DNA of 64,000 nt from Flavobacteriales bacterium (GTDB lineage Bacteria; Bacteroidota; Bacteroidia; Flavobacteriales_D; Sanyastnellaceae). The stretch lies in assembly GCA_016722445.1 (NCBI GenBank), contig JADKIZ010000015.1, positions 62,001-126,000 of the forward strand. Reading direction: 5' to 3'. A program made the position numbers and the translations under genes. Below the pieces are notes generated by a model. The model was not told the origin of the DNA. It saw only the letters and a list, made by a program, of their open reading frames with translations, and searched no databases. This document shows, one piece after another, positions 36,899 through 46,643 of the stretch. The stretch's first letter is position 1, and each line of letters opens with the position of its first letter.

Positions 36899-38270
36899 AT
36901 GTCATCACCATTAAGTCGCCGCGATGTATTAAAAGCACTCGGTATTTCTATTGGCGGAACTGTTCTGCCGCTTTCTTCTTGGGCCACCAATGAATTGGGT
37001 GAAAAATCATTCTACCCGATTTTAGCAATGGTCTAAAACTCGACAAACCCATTACAGCAATTACTTGTGGTGCAGGTAATCGAGGAAATGTATATGGTGG
37101 TTTTTCATTGCAGTATCCTGATCAATTGGATATTGTGGGTGTGGCAGAACCCATTCCGATTCGAAATGAACGATATGCTAAAAAACACAATATCAAGGAT
37201 GAGAATCGTTTTGTAACTGGGAAGATGTATTTAAACGACCCAAGTTTGCAGATGCGATTATCATTACTACTCCTGATAATTTACATTATGGTCCTTGTAT
37301 GAAAGCCTTAGAAATGGGCTATAATGTATTGTTAGAAAAACCGATTTCGCCAAGTGAAAAAGAATGTCGCGATATTTTAGCGATGACTAAAAAAACCGGT
37401 AAAATTGTTGCGGTTTGTCATGTACTTCGGTATGCCCCTTATTTTGTTGAACTCCGTAAAGTGATCCAAAGTGGGGTTTTAGGTAAAGTGGTGAGTGTGC
37501 AACATTTGGAACCCATTAGTCATGTACATATGAGTCACTCCTATGTACGTGGTAACTGGCATAATAGCAAAGCAACCACACCCATTATTCTTGCAAAAAG
37601 CTGTCACGATTTAGACATTCTTCGTTGGATGTTGGGCAAAGAAAGTAAAAGTATTCATGCGCTTGGTGACTTGAGTTGGTTCAAATCTGCCAATGCACCC
37701 GAAGGCAGCACAGCGCGTTGTACAGATGGTTGTAAAGTAGAAGGATCCTGTCCCTACTCTGCTTTAAAAATTTACTATCGTGAAAGAGGTTGGAACTATG
37801 TATTTGATTTGCCAGAGGATAAAGACAAACAAGCAGCCTATGTGTTGGAACAATTAAAAACAACCAATTACGGACGATGCGTATACAAAATGAATAACGA
37901 TCAACCCGATCACTATACCACCAATATTTTATTTGACGAAGGTGTTACTGCCAGCTTTAGTATGGAAGCCTTTACTTCTTATGAAGGAAGAAGAACAAGA
38001 GTGATGGGAAGTTTGGGTGATGTGGTTGGTGATATGACCAGTTTTGTGCATACCGATTTTCTAACGGGTAAGAAAACAGAATGGAAAACTGAAACTGATG
38101 GACATGGCGGTGGCGACTGGCGTTTAGCCGCCAACTTTGTACAAGCTGTTGCTAAAAACGATGCTTCCCTTTTAACTTCAACCATTGATGCTTCTATTGA
38201 AAGTCATTTGATGGGCTTTGCAGCAGAACAAAGTAGAAAAGAAGGCAAAGTGATTAACATTCATGTTTAA
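36899..38270 (+). CDS. Gfo/Idh/MocA family oxidoreductase with Tat signal (frameshifted)
   Basis: About 455 residues; breaks near 37015, 37230 and 37300. N-terminus SPLSRRDVLKALGISIGGTVLPLSSWA is a twin-arginine signal (SRRDVLK). The Rossmann part reads ITAITCGAGNRGNVYGGF, and GYNVLLEKPISPSEKECRDIL carries the EKP motif of the family's active site. C-terminal domain includes HSYVRGNWHNSKATTPIILAKSCHDLDILRWMLG with the catalytic-type His-Asp, and a four-Cys stretch (CTDGCKVEGSCPYSALKIYY). Exported NAD(P)-dependent sugar or glycoside oxidoreductases of this kind are frequent in Bacteroidota. Confidence 0.87.
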
Positions 38271-38312
38271 AAATTGCATCGGTCTTTAAACCGTTGAATC
38301 TGAACTTCTATA

Positions 38313-38348
38313 CAACAGGTTGTTTCCCACCAGAAGCAACCTGTTTTT
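38313..38348 (+). terminator. Hairpin terminator after the oxidoreductase gene
   Basis: AACAGGTTG and CAACCTGTT form a 9-bp stem with a 14-nt loop, followed by TTTAT. Confidence 0.55.
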
Positions 38349-38357
38349 ATTTGCAGC

Positions 38358-38510
38358 TTTGTGTCCCCTCAAATCCTTCTGTCCCGCCCTTTGCGAAAAC
38401 CTTTATCCTCCTCGTGCAACCTTCTTGTCCTTTGCAAACCTTTGTGCCTCAGCAACCCTTCTTGTCCTTTGTGCAACCTTCGTGCCATCATTGTACTTTG
38501 TGAAATCTTA
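38358..38510. repeat. Degenerate CCTTTGTGCAACC-type repeats
   Basis: The 535 bp between the oxidoreductase and cupin genes hold no gene. In 38358-38510 a unit of about 20-25 bp (CTTTGTGCAACCTTCGTGCC and variants) recurs five or six times. A GCGGGCCC / GGGCCC hairpin follows at about 38548-38577. Confidence 0.5.
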
Positions 38511-38806
38511 CTTGATTTTGAGTACCACTTTCCCCTAATAAAAAAAGCGGGCCCTGATAGACATCATGGGCCCTTTGCTTACCTCTGAAACCACAAAAAC
38601 GATTATAGTGAACCGGTATCATTGTGCAATGATATACCAGTAAATAGTTCAATAACTTACTGTATTAGAGCTACAAAGTTGATCAGTTGGACTTGGAATA
38701 GACTTGCTTCTTGCAGGAAAATTGGAATAGGTTATTACAGGAGACAGATGTTTCGGGTTAAATATAGAGTGCAGATTCTGATTATGCAAGCCGGAAACCA
38801 AATAGC

Positions 38807-39675
38807 TCAGGAAATTTCTTTTTCCGCCAACGCAAACGCCTTTTTCTCTTTGTATGCATACCACCATTGAGGGGCAGTTTTCTTCAGCATCGTGTCAATA
38901 CTCCGCATCCCGAACAGATTCCAAGCGCCTTTCAATTTGGGTACCAATCCCTCTTGTAAGGCCCTCAAACTCATGGCAAAACCACTATCCATATATTCCA
39001 TATGATGCCAGAACTCGGCTGGCATAAAGAGTGATCGCACCATGTTCAAGAATTACCTCATAACCCTTTCGCCAATTGAATGGCAGGGAATTTTTGATAG
39101 TCTGTTGCCCGTTTGTTCGTTATATCGACTAAAATCAGCCAAACTCAACACTTCAAAAGGCTTCGGATACAATTTATGTTCTTCAAAAGGGAACAAAGCA
39201 CCCTTTTCCGTCCAATGAACTGTGTATGGAGGATATGTGATAAATCGATATCAAAATGCATATGTGTTACACTCGAAGCACCTCCTGCAAATAACATTGG
39301 ATATTCTTTACAAAACCAGTCATGTATTCTTCTGGCCATGTAAAATCCCTTTGTTAATGGTGGCGCATGATCGAAAATATTAAAGAGGAAAAGTCGCCAT
39401 GCGGCCGGTCCTTTTGAAATCATATCAATATACTCACCAAATGTTTTATAATCATCGGCCGTATTGATCGGTGTATACGCATCACTCTTCACATTGTTAT
39501 AGATTCCACTTTGTGATGCCCTGCTACTTCTTTTAAATAATTCCAATCCCATTTATTGAATGCTGGCCATTGTTTAGAGAGGATTTCAAGATTACCGGCT
39601 TCCCTTTTCATAATACTCCTTGCGAAATTGTTCAGCACTTAGTTGATCAAAGCTGTCAATAGGTTGTAAAAGCAT
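38807..39675 (-). CDS. Cupin-like JmjC-domain protein (frameshifted)
   Basis: About 290 residues; breaks near 39595, 39330, 39210 and 39050. MLLQPIDSFDQLSAEQFRKEYYEKG is followed by KWDWNYLKEVAGHHKVGIYNNVKSDAYTPINTADDYKTFGEYID, ITHMHFDIDLSHILHTQFIGRKRVLL-type sequence with the HxD metal pair (HFD), and LFMPAEFWHHMEYMDSGFAMSLRALQ with the second His. This is the JmjC/FIH-like 2-oxoglutarate and Fe(II) hydroxylase plan. The substrate, perhaps a protein side chain or tRNA, is unknown. The tail is GMRSIDTMLKKTAPQWW. Confidence 0.8.
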
Positions 39676-39773
39676 AGCAGTAATAATGATGATAGCTTAA
39701 ATATAAAATAAGAAATGGAAATTTATACTTATCAAAACCTAAAATTCATCAGATTGATTGCGTAATTTTAAGC

Positions 39774-40201
39774 ATGCTACTGCATGTACATCCGGTGAAC
39801 CCCCAGCCTCGACAGATCAAGACAATCATCGATTGCTTAAAATCGGGTGGTATTATTATTTATCCCACTGATACGATTTATGGTTTGGGTTGTGACATTT
39901 TCCAGCAAAAAGCCATTGAACGAATTTGTAGAATTAAAAATGTAGATCCTCAAAAAGCACAACTCTCTTTTATTTGTCATGATTTGAGTGATTTGAGCAC
40001 TTATACAAAGAGTGCGCTTCTCTCCCAGGCGAAATGGTAGAAGAATACACTGATCCAGAACTGATGCATGCCAATTTCAGCAAACTGGTTGATCTAGTTG
40101 TTGATGGCGGTATTGGTGGTATGATTCCTTCAACCATTATTGATTGTACCGATGAAATGCCTGTCGTGATCAGAGAAGGTTTGGGTGAATGGAGCGAATA
40201 A
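39774..40201 (+). CDS. Threonylcarbamoyl-AMP synthase (Sua5/YrdC), internally deleted
   Basis: The N-terminal 82 residues (MLLHVHPVNPQPRQIKTIIDCLKSGGIIIYPTDTIYGLGCD and KNVDPQKAQLSFICHDLSDLSTYTKSAL) and the C-terminal end (SLPGEMVEEYTDPELMH ... VIREGLGEWSE) match the Bacteroidota YrdC family. About 65-70 residues that normally lie between them, including the PGPYT and KRxxIGIRxP motifs, are absent at 40020. As written the product would be inactive. The enzyme is needed for t6A on ANN-decoding tRNAs and is usually essential, so an assembly gap is the simplest reason. A terminator follows. Confidence 0.82.
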
Positions 40202-40204
40202 AAA

Positions 40205-40227
40205 GGCCCCAGATTGCATCTGGAGCC
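40205..40227 (+). terminator. Hairpin terminator after the YrdC gene
   Basis: GGCCCCAGAT pairs with ATCTGGAGCC (one mismatch), loop TGC. It lies between convergent genes and may serve both. Confidence 0.55.
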
Positions 40228-40251
40228 CGTATATATAATCAATAAAGAATG

Positions 40252-40542
40252 TTATCCTCTTTTTCTATTATTGTGCATAGCGAAATGACGCTGACGTTTG
40301 TATTGTTTCATCTCCCGACGAATATGTTTACGTTCCATTGGTCCAATATGACCATCATTCCTTTTAGCTAAACGCATATCTCGACGAATATGATTTTTTT
40401 TCTTTTGTAAATGAACGGCTTCGCCTTTGGTAATTTGCTTGCTTACGCGATGATGAAGAAGGGGGTGCTGATTTACCTGTGCTTCTGCAGTAATACCGAT
40501 ACCGGCAAATAAGATGAACAGGAGTAGTAATTTAGTTTTCAT
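40252..40542 (-). CDS. Small exported, very basic His-rich protein
   Basis: 96 residues, intact. Signal peptide MKTKLLLLFILFAGIGITAEAQ, mature part rich in Lys, Arg and His (VHLQKKKNHIRRDMRLAKRNDGHIG, ERKHIRREMKQYKRQRHFAMHNNRKRG). Two similar IRRDM/IRREM units suggest an internal duplication. Proteins of this type occur in Bacteroidota; the function is unknown, with binding of metal, nucleic acid or anionic polymer possible. It faces the YrdC gene across a terminator. Confidence 0.6.
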   Translation of the reverse strand: MKTKLLLLFILFAGIGITAEAQVNQHPLLHHRVSKQITKGEAVHLQKKKNHIRRDMRLAKRNDGHIGPMERKHIRREMKQYKRQRHFAMHNNRKRG

Positions 40543-40584
40543 GTGTTTCGTTTTTAAAAGTTTCAGTTATGACGAAACAGGGTA

Positions 40585-41202
40585 TCAAAGGTTTAAATCG
40601 GTTTGCAAAAATTCTTTCCCTGGCTGGATATTGAATGACATGCGATGGTGCTCACAAAGTCCAAATTGCGTAATTGCATTGCGGTGTTCTAGGGTGCCAT
40701 AACCCTTGTTTTTCTGCCAGTTATACTGAGGAAATGCGGGGTGTAGCTGCTGCATATATTCATCCCGATAGGTTTTGGCTAATATACTAGCAGCTGCAAT
40801 GGAGGCAAATCGGCCATCCCCTTTTACAAAGCATTGATGGGGCGTACGCTTGTATTTAATAAATCGATTACCATCAATTAATAAGAGTTGCGGTTTTAGC
40901 TGCAGTTGATCAATGGCCAAGTGCATGGCTTTAAATGAGGCCTTCAAAATATTGATTTGATCAATTTCTGCTGCTTCCACTTTAGCAACTGCGCATGCAA
41001 TTGATTCTTGTTCAATTACTAGTCTCAACGTATCTCGGTCTTTTTCTTTTACTTGTTTTGAATCATTGAGTAAAGGATGATAGAAATCACGCGGCAAAAT
41101 CACTGCAGCTGCAAATACAGGCCCTGCATAACAACCCTTACCCGCTTCATCGCAGCCGGCTTCAATGAATTCTTCTTGAAAAAAAGAGAGCAGTGACATC
41201 AC
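40585..41202 (-). CDS. rnhB: Ribonuclease HII
   Basis: 205 residues, intact. The first catalytic Asp and Glu lie in EAGCDEAGKGCYAGPVFAAAVIL, the third acidic residue in LLLIDGNRF, and the fourth region in KGDGRFASIAAASILAKTYRDEYM. GYGTLEHRNAITQFGLCEHHRMSF is the usual C-terminal segment. It removes ribonucleotides embedded in DNA. Start at 41202 gives a family-length protein. Confidence 0.93.
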   Translation of the reverse strand: MMSLLSFFQEEFIEAGCDEAGKGCYAGPVFAAAVILPRDFYHPLLNDSKQVKEKDRDTLRLVIEQESIACAVAKVEAAEIDQINILKASFKAMHLAIDQLQLKPQLLLIDGNRFIKYKRTPHQCFVKGDGRFASIAAASILAKTYRDEYMQQLHPAFPQYNWQKNKGYGTLEHRNAITQFGLCEHHRMSFNIQPGKEFLQTDLNL

Positions 41203-41317
41203 TCAAAGATATTTGATATCTGTAAATGGATCGTGATGTTGATAAGAGAACCTGTAACTTTAATGCTGATTTAACTAAAATCAAAGAAACTTTAAAAACG
41301 AAGCCTAATATTAGAAC

Positions 41318-41957
41318 ATGAGTATGCAGCAAACAGATCAACTGGTTCGCAATCAATACCCTTTTTGAAGAAGGCCTCATTCAAGAGATTGAAGCTTCTG
41401 TGAATTCAAAACTTTAAGGCCAATGAAGTCATCATGCGGAAGGGTCAATTTATCCGTAGTACAATGCTCCTATTAAATGGGCTCATTAAAATATATCGTG
41501 AAGATGATGATGGTAACGAATTCCTCATGTATTATCTCAAAGCAGGAGAAGCCTGTGCCTTTCAATGGTTTGTGCTGCCAAACATGAAGCAAGCCCCATT
41601 ATGGCAAAAGCGGTTAATGAAACTGAAGTGATGATGGTACCCGTAGATACCATGAGCGAATGGATGAGCAAGTATAAAAGTTGGTACCAGTTTGTCATTG
41701 AAACCTATCGTGCACGATTTGATGAACTCTTGGTTACACTCGATAATGTAGCCTTTAGAAGTATGGATGAACGATTAGAATTTTATTTAAAACGTGCGAA
41801 AGAAGCACAACATACCCATCAAATAGAAATCAGTCATCAAGAAATTGCCAACGAACTCAACACTTCCAGAGAAGTAATTTCCAGACTACTCAAGAAGATG
41901 GAACAAAAAGGCATGCTGGCTTTACATCGAAACGTGATTGAATTAAAAAATATTTGA
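41318..41957 (+). CDS. Crp/Fnr-family transcriptional regulator (frameshifted)
   Basis: About 214 residues; breaks near 41365, 41415 and 41565. N-terminal cyclic-nucleotide-binding-like beta barrel (VIMRKGQFIRSTMLLLNGLIKIYREDDDGNEFLMYYLKAGEACAFSMVC), a long dimerisation helix (MDERLEFYLKRAKEAQ) and a C-terminal winged helix-turn-helix (HQEIANELNTSREVISRLLKKMEQKGML). There is no N-terminal Cys cluster for an Fe-S centre, but a Cys sits in the sensor domain (EACAFSMVC). It precedes the sulfur genes and is the obvious candidate to bind the four TGAY-N4-RTCA palindromes in the island. Confidence 0.88.
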
Positions 41958-41969
41958 TTCAGATACTAT

Positions 41970-41983
41970 GTGATTTGAATCAC
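41970..41983 (+). promoter_or_regulatory. Crp/Fnr-type box upstream of the TauE gene
   Basis: GTGATTTGAATCAC is a perfect GTGAT-N4-ATCAC palindrome. A -7-like element (GGCAGATTTGC, about 42003-42013) lies 30 bp from its centre, so the box sits near -41.5. Confidence 0.6.
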
Positions 41984-42017
41984 TCAACTTATAAAAAATA
42001 CTGGCAGATTTGCATTC

Positions 42018-42814
42018 ATGGAAATTTGGGGATATATCGCAGCTATTTTTATCGGTTTATCACTGGGCCTAACAGGCGGCGGTGGTTCGATCCTTACGGT
42101 ACCTGTATTGGTTTATCTTTTTGGCGTTGAGCCCGTATTAGCAACAGGTTATTCTTTATTCATCGTAGGTGCAACCAGTTTGGTAGGCGGACTCAGAGCA
42201 TATAAATATCAACAAGTAGATTTTAGAGCAGTCTCCTTATTTGGTATACCTTCTATTTTTCCATATTCATCGCTCGTCATTTTGTTTTGCCAGAAATTCC
42301 TGATACCGTTTTTTATCTATCAGGACATGCCATACAAAAAGGCAGTTTCCTCATGATTGTTTTTGCTGCGTTGATGCTTGTGGCTTCTTTTTTTATGTTC
42401 GTCCAACGTAAAGAAACCGTCGAAACAGAACAAGAAGTGCATCAATACAAATCACTATCGTTGTTGATACCTGGTTTGCTAGTTGGTTTTGTTACTGGGC
42501 TACTGGGTGCGGGTGGCGGATTTATGATTATCCCAGCATTGGTTTTGATCTTACGTTTACCCATGAAAAAAGCAATTGGCACTTCATTACATATCATTGC
42601 CATCAATTCTATTTTTGGGTTTTTGTTTAGTATCAAGCAATTTTCCTTCGACTGGAAACTGCTGATTTGGACAACGGTTTTGGCCATAGCTGGTGTGTTA
42701 GCAGGCACGTGGTTTTCCAAAAAAATCGATAATAAATTACTCAAGAAGATTTTTGGGGGATTTGTAATGGTAATGGGTATCTATATTCTTGTTAAAGAAC
42801 TCTATTTTAACTAA
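42018..42814 (+). CDS. TauE/SafE-family sulfite/sulfonate permease (frameshifted)
   Basis: About 267 residues with one break near 42275. Multi-pass membrane protein (about eight segments). Two repeated halves each begin with a glycine-rich motif: GLSLGLTGGGGSILTVPVLVYLFGVEP and GFVTGLLGAGGGFMIIPALVLIL, the mark of the TauE/SafE family, with AIGTSLHIIAINSIFGF in the second half. In this neighbourhood it most likely exports sulfite or another sulfur anion formed during persulfide oxidation. The start lies directly at the predicted transcription start, so translation may be leaderless. Confidence 0.87.
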
Positions 42815-42839
42815 ACCTGATGGCCATTGGGTTTTGAAT

Positions 42840-42853
42840 GTGACTAAAGTCAT
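42840..42853 (+). promoter_or_regulatory. Crp/Fnr-type box upstream of the MBL-rhodanese gene
   Basis: GTGACTAAAGTCAT is a near-palindrome (GTGAC-N4-GTCAT). GCAAATTTGC at 42875-42884 occupies the -7 position at the same distance as in the TauE promoter. Confidence 0.55.
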
Positions 42854-42909
42854 AGTTCTTGGCCAATCTAATCTGCAAATTTGCGCAATAACCACCTAAA
42901 AGATAGATC

Positions 42910-44322
42910 ATGAAAATTGAACAAATTTATACGGTTGCTTAGCACAAGGTGCTTACTATATTGAAAGCGATGGCGAAGCAGTAGTGATTGATCCCCTTCG
43001 TGAGGTGAAACCATATTTACAGAAAGCAGCGAATAGCAATGCCACCATCAAATATGTTTTCGAAACACATTTCCATGCCGATTTTGTAAGTGGTCACCTT
43101 GATTTGGCTAAACAAACTGGTGCAACGATTGTATACGGACCAACAGCCAAACCCAATTTTGAAGCACATGTGGCAACTGATGGCGAAATCATCAAAGTGG
43201 GTAAAATTAGTTTCGAAATTTACACACGCCTGGGCATACCATGGAGTCAACTTGTTTTTAATGAAAGATGAAAATGGCAAAGATGTAGCGCTATTTTCTG
43301 GCGACACTTATTTATCGGTGATGTTGGTCGCCCTGATCTTGCACAGAAAGTAATTGCTGAATTAACGCAAGAAAACTTGCGGCGCATTTTGTATGATTCC
43401 TTGCACAAAGATTTTACCATTGGCAGATGATATCATTGTATATCCTGCACATGGAGCAGGTAGTGCTTGTGGCAAAAACATGAGCAAGGAAACTACGGAT
43501 ACATTGGGGCATCAAAAAGCAACCAATTATGCTTTACAAGCCATGAGTAAAGAAGCATTCATGAAGGAAGTACTCACTGGTTTAACGCCGCCTCCACAAT
43601 ATTTTCCACTGAATGTGTTGATGAATATTCAGGGATACGAAAGCATTGATGATGTATTAAAACGCGGCACTCAAGCATTGAGCCCAGATGCATTTGAAAC
43701 AGCAGCCAATGAAACAGGTGCACTTATTTTGGATACAAGAGATGCTGAAGTATTTGCGAAAGGATTTATACCTAACTCGATCAATATTGGAATTGATGGC
43801 AATTTTGCACCTTGGGTGGGTGCTATGATTCCTGATGTAAAACAAGAAATATTATTGGTCACAGACGAAGGCAGAGAAGCTGAAGTAGTAACAAGATTGG
43901 CGCGTGTAGGTTATGATTTTTCAATTGGCTATCTCAATGGCGGATTTGCTGCTTGGAAAAATAAGGGGAAAGAAATAGACAGCATCCAACGTGTAAGTGC
44001 AGAAGAATTGGCAAGCATTGTGGAAAAAGAACCAAGTACATTAATCATGGATGTTCGGAAGAAAAGCGAATATGATAGCGAACATTTGCTAAATGCAGAA
44101 AATGCTTGTCTCGATTATATCAATGACAGTATGTTAAAAGTGGATAAAAATAAAACTTATTATGTGCATTGCGCAGGTGGTTATCGTTCTATGATTTTTG
44201 CTTCGATCCTCAAAGCACGTGGATATGATCACTTGATTGATGTAAGAGGTGGATTTAAAGCATTGAAGGAAAGCGGAAAGTTTAGTGTAACAGACTACGT
44301 TTGTCCAACCACACTTTTGTAA
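42910..44322 (+). CDS. Persulfide dioxygenase-like MBL hydrolase fused to two rhodanese domains (frameshifted)
   Basis: About 471 residues; breaks near 42935, 43230, 43310 and 43385. The metallo-beta-lactamase part has ETHFHADFVSGH (HxHxD-type site), FSGDTLFIGDVGRPDLA and YPAHGAGSACG, as in ETHE1-like persulfide dioxygenases. The first rhodanese domain (ALILDTRDAEVFAKGFIPNS) has LLVTDEGREAE in place of a Cys loop and is probably inactive. The second has LIMDVRKKSEYDSEHL and the active loop YYVHCAGGYRSMIFAS. Such fusions oxidise glutathione or CoA persulfide to sulfite. It fits with sulfite export by the neighbouring TauE protein. Confidence 0.87.
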
Positions 44323-44414
44323 GCACCAACATTTAAACAATCAGCGGAATATCATCTAAAATAATCTCCAAAAGGAGATAGGAAAATTTTTGTCTAATTT
44401 TTAAATTAATCAAT

Positions 44415-44678
44415 ATGACACTCAAAGAAATCGTAAACAACCCTCAAACAACCATTATCGATGTACGTTCTGAAGGTGAGTTTCAATCTGGACACTTTCC
44501 AGGAGCTAAAAACATTCCTTTAAATATCATCACCCAAAAATTGGATGAATTAAAGCAAATTAAACATCCCATTGTAGTCTATTGTATGTCGGGAGCAAGA
44601 AGCAATAGCGCAGCTAGTTTTCTAAAACAATCGGGCATCGACAATATTTATGATGCAGGTGGTATTTTTCAATTATGA
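44415..44678 (+). CDS. Single-domain rhodanese 1
   Basis: 87 residues, intact. IIDVRSEGEFQSGHFPGAKNIPLN is the N-terminal rhodanese motif; the active loop is VVYCMSGARSNSAASFLKQSG with the catalytic Cys. A small cytoplasmic sulfurtransferase or persulfide carrier. The 92-bp gap before it holds a short hairpin (ATCTCC AAAA GGAGAT, 44366-44381), a possible terminator of the previous gene. Confidence 0.88.
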   Translation: MTLKEIVNNPQTTIIDVRSEGEFQSGHFPGAKNIPLNIITQKLDELKQIKHPIVVYCMSGARSNSAASFLKQSGIDNIYDAGGIFQL

Positions 44679-44697
44679 ATCTTAAAAACTAAAGAAG

Positions 44698-45005
44698 ATG
44701 CTAGGTTTTATCAAAAAATTATTTGGTCCGGTACCGATTATAAAGCATTGGTTGCTGATGGTGCAGTGATTGTTGACGTGCGCACACCACAAGAATACAA
44801 AGGCGGACATATCAAAGGATCCTTGAATATTCCCGTGAATATGATCGGTCAAAAAGTGAATGACCTCAAGAAAAAAGGGAAACCAGTGATTACCTGCTGT
44901 GCCAGCGGTATGCGAAGTGCTTCTGCAGCAAGTATTTTAAAACAAGCCGGTATTGAAGCCTATAATGGCGGTTCATGGGGTGGCTTACAAAATAAGATTG
45001 CATGA
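44698..45005 (+). CDS. Single-domain rhodanese 2 (frameshifted near start)
   Basis: About 102 residues; a one-base break near 44735 separates MLGFIKKLFG from DYKALVADGAVIVDVRTPQEYKGGHIKGSLNIPVN. The active loop is VITCCASGMRSASAASILKQAG, with two adjacent Cys. It resembles the first small rhodanese and may carry persulfide between enzymes of the island. The TGA stop overlaps the next ATG (ATGA). Confidence 0.86.
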
Positions 45006-45226
45006 TCCTGAATTGGCTAAGAGATTGGAATTGGGTTCGCATTTTCAGATTAGTGGTGGGGATTGCTGCACTTGTTCAAGGTATCCTCTACCATAATAAT
45101 GTATTAGGGATGATGGGCGTAATCCTGCTTGCCCAGGCTGTTTTCAATATGGGCTGCTGTGGCGCTTCGGGTTGTGCTGTACCACAACGAAAATCAGCCA
45201 ATAAAACAATTCAATCAAAGAGGTAG
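45002..45226 (+). CDS. Small membrane protein, DUF2892/YgaP-like, Cys-rich end
   Basis: 74 residues, intact. WNWVRIFRLVVGIAALVQGILYHNNVLGMMGVILLAQAVFNMGCCG contains two membrane segments, followed by a Cys-rich turn (GCCGASGCAVPQ) and a basic tail. YgaP-like proteins join a rhodanese to such a membrane hairpin; here the two parts are separate, overlapping genes. It may take up sulfane sulfur or anchor the rhodanese at the membrane. Confidence 0.72.
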   Translation: MILNWLRDWNWVRIFRLVVGIAALVQGILYHNNVLGMMGVILLAQAVFNMGCCGASGCAVPQRKSANKTIQSKR

Positions 45227-45229
45227 AAT

Positions 45230-45448
45230 ATGAAGAGTTGGTTTAAAAACTGGTACTGGTATATTCCTGGCTTATTAGTAGGCGCAGTAGGGGGCTATTT
45301 TTACTGGAAATATTTTGGATGTGATGGCAGCTGCTTAATCACCTCTAGCCCAGTAAGAAGCGTCCTTTATTTTGCAGTGATGGGACTGCTCCTCAATCAG
45401 ATGCTTAAACCCTCCTCAAAAGACAAGATTTCTTCCAAATCATCATAG
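45230..45448 (+). CDS. Small two-segment membrane protein with CxxxC (DUF6132-like)
   Basis: 72 residues, intact. Two membrane helices (YIPGLLVGAVGGYFYWKYF and VLYFAVMGLLLNQML) flank the conserved loop GCDGSCLITSSPVRS; the Cys pair and 'ITSSP' are typical of a Bacteroidota family often found beside rhodaneses. It starts 3 bp after the previous stop. A role in handling sulfur at the membrane is inferred from context. Confidence 0.68.
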   Translation: MKSWFKNWYWYIPGLLVGAVGGYFYWKYFGCDGSCLITSSPVRSVLYFAVMGLLLNQMLKPSSKDKISSKSS

Positions 45449-45489
45449 TAAAGTCTCCTATCCTGAAAAACCTACTCATTTAATAGACT

Positions 45490-45524
45490 AAGTTCATGTT
45501 TTTGCAAAAAAAACCTGAACTTAG
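45490..45524 (+). terminator. Hairpin terminator before the YeeE/YedE genes
   Basis: ACTAAGTTCA pairs with TGAACTTAGT over a loop of about 17 nt and is followed by TTTTTAT; the next ATG begins right after, at 45530. Confidence 0.55.
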
Positions 45525-45529
45525 TTTTT

Positions 45530-46096
45530 ATGAACTTCATTGAACTCATCAAACAACCATGGCCTTGGTATGTGGCTGGTCCACTGATTGGCCTCATGGT
45601 GCCAGCCCTATTAATTTTGGGCGATAAGAACTTTGGCATCTCCTCTTCCTTAAGACATATTTGTGCAGCTTGTTTACCTGCAAAAATCCCCTTCTTTACC
45701 TACGATTGGAAAAAGAAGTATGGAATCTGTTTTTGTAGGGGCGTATTATTGGGTGGCGTTATTTCAGCACAATTTTTAGCCAACCCCAATCCTGTTATTG
45801 TTAGCCCTAATCTTGCTAAAGCATTACAGCAATATGGAATCACCGATTTTCATTCGCTTGTACCAACACAATTGTTTAACTGGCCAAATCTGTTGACTTT
45901 AAAAGGAATCACAATGATGGTAGGTGGTGGATTCCTTGTTGGATTTGGAACACGTTATGCGGGTGGTTGTACGAGTGGACATGCCATTACTGGTTTGAGT
46001 AAACTGCAATGGCCTTCACTTGTTGCAACAATATGTTTTATGATTGGCGGTTTTGTGATGGCCAATCTGATTCTCCCCTTTATTTTATCCCTTTAA
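45530..46096 (+). CDS. YeeE/YedE-family sulfur transporter, N-terminal half protein
   Basis: 188 residues, intact. Several membrane segments and the hallmark [38 protein letters not shown], with the conserved Cys in GGCTSGH. YeeE/YedE (TsuA-like) proteins import thiosulfate through Cys-lined steps. In Bacteroidota the transporter is often split into two genes as here. The second half starts 9 bp downstream. Confidence 0.87.
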   Translation: MNFIELIKQPWPWYVAGPLIGLMVPALLILGDKNFGISSSLRHICAACLPAKIPFFTYDWKKKYGICFCRGVLLGGVISAQFLANPNPVIVSPNLAKALQQYGITDFHSLVPTQLFNWPNLLTLKGITMMVGGGFLVGFGTRYAGGCTSGHAITGLSKLQWPSLVATICFMIGGFVMANLILPFILSL

Positions 46097-46105
46097 TCAT
46101 CGACG

Positions 46106-46628
46106 ATGTCAACCGAAATAAAAATCAACCAAACCCAGTTCCACATATCAATACCGATTTTGAAGTACGCACTGAAAATTCAATGTGTGAATCAAAGTGA
46201 ATTGGACCAACCGCTTTGGCAAAACTGGAAATATGCCGTAGCCGGAATTGTGTTCGGTATTTTCTTAGTGAAATCAGAAGTGGTGTCTTGGTTCAGAATA
46301 CAAGAAATGTTCAGGTTTCAATCCTTCCATATGTATGGTGTTATTGGCTCAGCTGTTGTAGTGGGTATCATCAGTGTACCAAATCATCAAACGCTTCAAG
46401 ATCAAAACACTGGAAGGTGAGGAGATCAAATTTGAACCGAAGCAATTCAATAAAGGACAGATCTATGGTGGTTTATTGTTTGGATTAGGATGGGCCATAA
46501 CTGGCGCTTGTCCAGGACCACTTTTTGCGCAGATCGGGACAGGTACCACCGTAATATTCATTACATTGCTGAGCGCAATTGCCGGTACTTGGGTGTATGG
46601 TAAATTCAGAGAACGTCTGCCGCATTAA
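46106..46628 (+). CDS. YeeE/YedE-family sulfur transporter, C-terminal half protein (frameshifted)
   Basis: About 174 residues with one break near 46375. Membrane segments [17 protein letters not shown] and [13 protein letters not shown], then [29 protein letters not shown], where the conserved Cys lies in GACPGP. Pairs with the preceding protein to form a complete transporter. The next gene starts 15 bp later, consistent with one operon that feeds thiosulfate to the dehydrogenase. Confidence 0.85.
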
Positions 46629-46643
46629 AACGCATTTGCTTTC

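Noticed and set aside
38294..38588. Three overlapping open frames in the intergenic repeats
   Set aside because: All read through the degenerate CTTTGTG repeats; Cys/Phe/Pro-rich translations with no start signals.
40514..40702. Plus-strand frame opposite rnhB
   Set aside because: Shadow of the well-supported RNase HII gene.
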